Source: an uncultured Bacteroides sp.
Lineage (GTDB): Bacteria > Bacteroidota > Bacteroidia > Bacteroidales > Bacteroidaceae
NCBI GenBank assembly: GCA_944321495.1
Contig: CALULP010000002.1
Span: forward strand, 96,393-160,392
Length of the DNA: 64,000 nucleotides
Direction: 5' to 3'
In this document: positions 61,519 to 64,000 of the stretch, in pieces
How the letters are laid out: every line of letters starts with the position of its first letter
Position numbering within the stretch: the first letter of the stretch is position 1
The notes under the pieces: model-generated
Databases searched by the model: none
What the model saw: the letters and a program-made list of their open reading frames with translations, nothing else
Told to the model about the DNA's origin: nothing
Position numbers and translations under genes: made by a program

Positions 61519-62559
61519 ATGCGCAACACCTTGAGAATATTGTTTGTCGTTTTGTCCCTGTCCCTTCTCTTGCCGCTTGCGGCGCAGGAGCGGGTGGACA
61601 CGGTCTATACCTTCCGCTTCGTACCGGGGCAGGACATGTTCTACGTGCCGTGGAAGGAAAACGCTGCCGAGCTGGCACGGCTGGAGCAGTGCGTGAGGCA
61701 ATGGAAGGCGGAAATCCTGGCCAAGAGGATGCCCCTCCGCGTGGACGGCTACAGCGCCTCGGGGGGCAGTGAAGCCGCCAACCTCGCGTTGGCAAAGACC
61801 CGCTCCAACCGCGTGAAGTCCGAGCTGATAACCCGGCAGCAGCTGGCCGAGGAGTGCTTCATCACCCGGAACCACTCCGGCGGCGGCGACTATGTGACCG
61901 TGCGGATTGCCGTCCCCTCCGCTCCTTCCCGGGAGGAAGAGGTTGCGCCGGGGGCAGGCGGAGTTTGCGAAGGCAAGCTCCCTGATGCCGGCACGGACCC
62001 GGCGGAAGAAAAGCCCGCGGAAGAAAAGCCCGCGGAAGAAGTGCAGGCGCAACCTGCACAGAAGGAACCGGCCGCAACGACGGAAACCCTTTCCCTCCGC
62101 GCCAACCTGCTGCGCTGGGCCACCCTTACCCCCGACTTGGGGCTGGAGTGGCGCGTATGCCCCTCCTGGGGCATCCTGGTGAACGGCTCGTGGACGTCGT
62201 GGTCGTGGAAGTCCGGCGGCAGGCGTTACGCTCTGTGGGAGGTGATGCCCGAGGTGCGTTATTACCTGGGCGGGGAGAAGCGCGGCTACCTTGGCGCGAT
62301 GTACAAGGCGGGACAGTTCAACCACAAGCTCTCGGGCACGGGACGTCAGGGCGACCTGGCGGGCGGCGGCATCACTGGCGGCTACCGGCTGCGGCTGAAC
62401 GATGCCCTCTCCATCGACTTCACCCTTGCCGTGGGCTGCCTGCATGCCGACTATGAGAAGTATGAAACCGTCGGCGGCGTGCGTGTCCGCCGGGGCGACG
62501 GCGCCCGGAACTGGTGGGGGCCTGTCCATGCAGGCATTGTGCTGGTGTGGGACTTGTAG
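61519..62559 (+). CDS. OmpA-like/DUF3575 secreted protein of a fimbrial-type locus
   Basis: I start at 61519 (MRNTLRILFVVLSLSLLLP), which begins a signal peptide ending LAAQE; an in-frame ATG at 61450 is in the leader. The 346-residue protein has an N-terminal OmpA-like half (about 25-130: GYSASGGSEAANLALAKTR). An Ala/Pro/Glu-rich linker with the repeat EEKPAEEKPAEE (about 160-195) leads to a C-terminal DUF3575 beta-barrel-like domain ending HAGIVLVWDL. Such genes commonly lead Bacteroidetes loci that also encode DUF5119 and fimbrillin-like proteins, as here. It is probably an outer-membrane anchor or assembly factor. Confidence 0.78.
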   Translation: MRNTLRILFVVLSLSLLLPLAAQERVDTVYTFRFVPGQDMFYVPWKENAAELARLEQCVRQWKAEILAKRMPLRVDGYSASGGSEAANLALAKTRSNRVKSELITRQQLAEECFITRNHSGGGDYVTVRIAVPSAPSREEEVAPGAGGVCEGKLPDAGTDPAEEKPAEEKPAEEVQAQPAQKEPAATTETLSLRANLLRWATLTPDLGLEWRVCPSWGILVNGSWTSWSWKSGGRRYALWEVMPEVRYYLGGEKRGYLGAMYKAGQFNHKLSGTGRQGDLAGGGITGGYRLRLNDALSIDFTLAVGCLHADYEKYETVGGVRVRRGDGARNWWGPVHAGIVLVWDL

Positions 62560-62635
62560 CCCCTTTCTATCCCTCCCTGTGGGGGAGGAAGAAAGGTACC
62601 CTTATCGTATGAACCCAATAAACGAGATATGAACC

Positions 62636-63571
62636 ATGACTTATAAGAAACGTTTACCATACAGGCACGGCATTCCGGCTTCCCTCCCGGCGGGGGGAAG
62701 ATGGGGCGGGGGCTGCCTGTGCCTGCTGTCCGTGCTGCTGCTGGCCGCGACCTCTTGCGTGAAGGACGAGCTGCACCACACGCCCCATCCCGACACGGGG
62801 AAGATTGCCGTCACCGCCGACTGGAGCGGCCGCGGCGAGGGGGTGGACATCCCGGCGGAGTGGACCGTGGCAATGGGCGGCTACACCGGCACCGAGACCG
62901 GCGGGACCCATGTGCCGGATTACCTTTTCAGCCCCGGCGATTACACCCTTGCCGTCTACAACACCCCCCGGGGCATAACGATAACCGGAACCACCGCCAC
63001 CATAGCCCCGGAAACCAAAAGCGGCGGGGACTCGTTCATCACGGGTACCCCCGGCTGGCTGCTGACCTCCGTGCAGGAGGTGACCGTCGAGGCCGACGCC
63101 GACTATGAGCTGACGGCGCCCATGCGCCAGCATGTGCGCCAACTCACTCTCGTCATCGAGTCTACGGGAGATGCAGCCGGGAGGATAGAGAGCATCGAGG
63201 GCAGCTTGAGCGGAGCGGCAGGCACGCTGGACTTTGCTGCCGGAACCTACGGGGCGGCCTCCGATGTCGCCCTGCATTTCACTAAGCTCACCGAAGGCGA
63301 CGACGCGGGCAAGTGGACCGCCACCGTGTGGCTGCTCGGGGTCACCGGAGGGCAGCGGCTCGCCGCCACGTTGGCCTACACCAGCGGCAACCCGCAGGAC
63401 ACCCGCCTGGAAAGCGACCTTACCGAGGTTCTGAAGGACTTCAACAGCAGCGGGGCCGGTTCGTTCACCCTGAGCGGCACCATAGCCGAGACCCCTACGG
63501 AAGCCGGAGTGGAAGCCGGCATTACCGGTTGGGAGAAGATAGACGGCGGCGGAGTGGACGCGGAGATGTAA
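62636..63571 (+). CDS. DUF5119/FimB-like lipoprotein
   Basis: The 311-residue protein has a lipobox at LLAATSCVKDE (Cys about 42) after an unusually long signal region. Beta-rich domains follow (VPDYLFSPGDYTLAVYNTPR, then VRQLTLVIESTGDAAGRIES). The size, lipobox and position between a DUF3575 gene and a fimbrillin suggest the DUF5119/FimB-like group, which anchors or supports surface fimbriae. Residues 12-28 (HGIPASLPAGGRWGGG) are encoded by a GC-rich palindromic repeat inserted before the hydrophobic core. The ATG is 76 bp after the previous stop, past a CCTCCC...GGGAGG hairpin. Confidence 0.7.
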   Translation: MTYKKRLPYRHGIPASLPAGGRWGGGCLCLLSVLLLAATSCVKDELHHTPHPDTGKIAVTADWSGRGEGVDIPAEWTVAMGGYTGTETGGTHVPDYLFSPGDYTLAVYNTPRGITITGTTATIAPETKSGGDSFITGTPGWLLTSVQEVTVEADADYELTAPMRQHVRQLTLVIESTGDAAGRIESIEGSLSGAAGTLDFAAGTYGAASDVALHFTKLTEGDDAGKWTATVWLLGVTGGQRLAATLAYTSGNPQDTRLESDLTEVLKDFNSSGAGSFTLSGTIAETPTEAGVEAGITGWEKIDGGGVDAEM

Positions 63572-63632
63572 GCAAGAATGAAGAATTGAGAATTTAGAAT
63601 TTAGGAATAACCAGTTAAAAAGAATAAATAAT

Positions 63633-64000
63633 ATGAAGACAAGATTACTCGCTTTTGTAGCCTTGGGTCTCGCGCTCATTGCCTGCACCAACGATAACGA
63701 AGTGATGGACAACGGTCCAGTGGCGGCACGCATCAACGCCGAAATTTCCGATGCCGTATCCACCCGCGCCAGCGGAACCGCCTGGGCGGAACGTGACGAG
63801 ATAGGCATCTCCGAAAGCCGCTTCGGCTACGCCAACGTGCTCTACCGGTGGGAAAACGGGAAGTTCACACCGGCAGGAACCATTATCTTCTTCCAAGATG
63901 ACGACCCGACCACCTTCTCCGCCTACTATCCTTACGATGCGGACGGCGGGACACTGACCGCCACCACCGATGCCACGGCGCAGCAGAACCAGCCCGCCAT
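63633..64000 (+). CDS. Fimbrillin family lipoprotein (3' partial)
   Basis: The frame begins MKTRLLAFVALGLALIAC, a lipoprotein signal with lipobox Cys at 18, and runs off the right edge of the window. The mature part has the classic fimbrillin N-terminal pattern ISDAVSTRASGTAWAERDEI, where an Arg (STRAS) lies before the first strand. TFSAYYPYDADG follows. Such lipoproteins are exported, trimmed and polymerised into fimbriae. It follows the DUF5119-like gene by 61 bp and probably shares its transcript. Length and C-terminus cannot be judged. Confidence 0.8.
   Translation, partial: MKTRLLAFVALGLALIACTNDNEVMDNGPVAARINAEISDAVSTRASGTAWAERDEIGISESRFGYANVLYRWENGKFTPAGTIIFFQDDDPTTFSAYYPYDADGGTLTATTDATAQQNQPA

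Overview
The window is chromosomal DNA from a member of the Bacteroidales, most likely a GC-rich Bacteroides/Phocaeicola relative. Four things point there. Promoters carry the Bacteroides TAnnTTTG -7 element, often with TTTG about 20 bp upstream, and Shine-Dalgarno sites are mostly weak. Many Bacteroidetes-specific families are present: DUF2490, DUF3109, DUF3575, DUF6377-like regulator, fimbrillin, tricorn-type S41 protease and DUF1080 proteins. The division and cell-wall cluster lacks murF and ddl. Short simple-sequence arrays of the TAGTGATTAG type sit between genes.

Layout. 1-6304 (+): a secreted YdjC deacetylase/beta-lactamase-fold fusion (5' end outside the window), a carboxylesterase, a small TonB-receptor-like barrel and a DUF2490 protein. 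6331-11138 (-): PBP4-type carboxypeptidase, acyltransferase 3, succinate/acetate CoA-transferase and a small membrane protein. 11730-13631: an orphan lipoprotein (+) and miaB (-). 13910-21697 (-): a regulator followed by two Gfo/Idh/MocA oxidoreductases, DUF1080, a sugar isomerase/epimerase and a DUF1080-PHP fusion. This is probably a periplasmic 3-keto-glycoside pathway. 22413-26520 (+): an accessory stretch with a six-TM cysteine-tailed lipoprotein, a STAND/archaeal-type AAA ATPase, a propeller lipoprotein and a lipoprotein broken by a 10-bp tandem duplication.

26628-42217 is mainly housekeeping: rnhB, corA, a large CbxX/CfqX AAA protein behind an attenuator-like leader, gpmI, an ORF6N gene, DUF3109, tricorn-like protease, gyrB, a zinc-ribbon secreted protein, rpsT with tRNA-Glu, and recO. 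An AT-rich AbiE toxin-antitoxin module (42384-43819) bounded by matching 14-bp repeats lies between recO and yqeY.

44201-61068 (-) is a full dcw cluster, transcribed mraZ-rsmH-ftsL-ftsI-murE-mraY-murD-ftsW-murG-murC-ftsQ-ftsA-ftsZ-yqeY. It runs from a promoter overlapped by a likely MraZ autoregulatory box. Most of its wider junctions hold different repeat arrays that begin at or next to a stop codon. The right end (61519-64000, +) opens a fimbria-type locus: OmpA/DUF3575 protein, DUF5119-like lipoprotein and a fimbrillin cut by the window edge.

No CRISPR array, rRNA operon, insertion sequence with a transposase, or integrase was seen. The best leads for something undescribed are the AbiE island, the attenuator-like leader and novel N-terminus of the CbxX ATPase, the duplication-frameshifted lipoprotein, the DUF1080-PHP fusion and the repeat arrays of the dcw cluster. 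Family names and positions come from reading the sequence; no database search was run.
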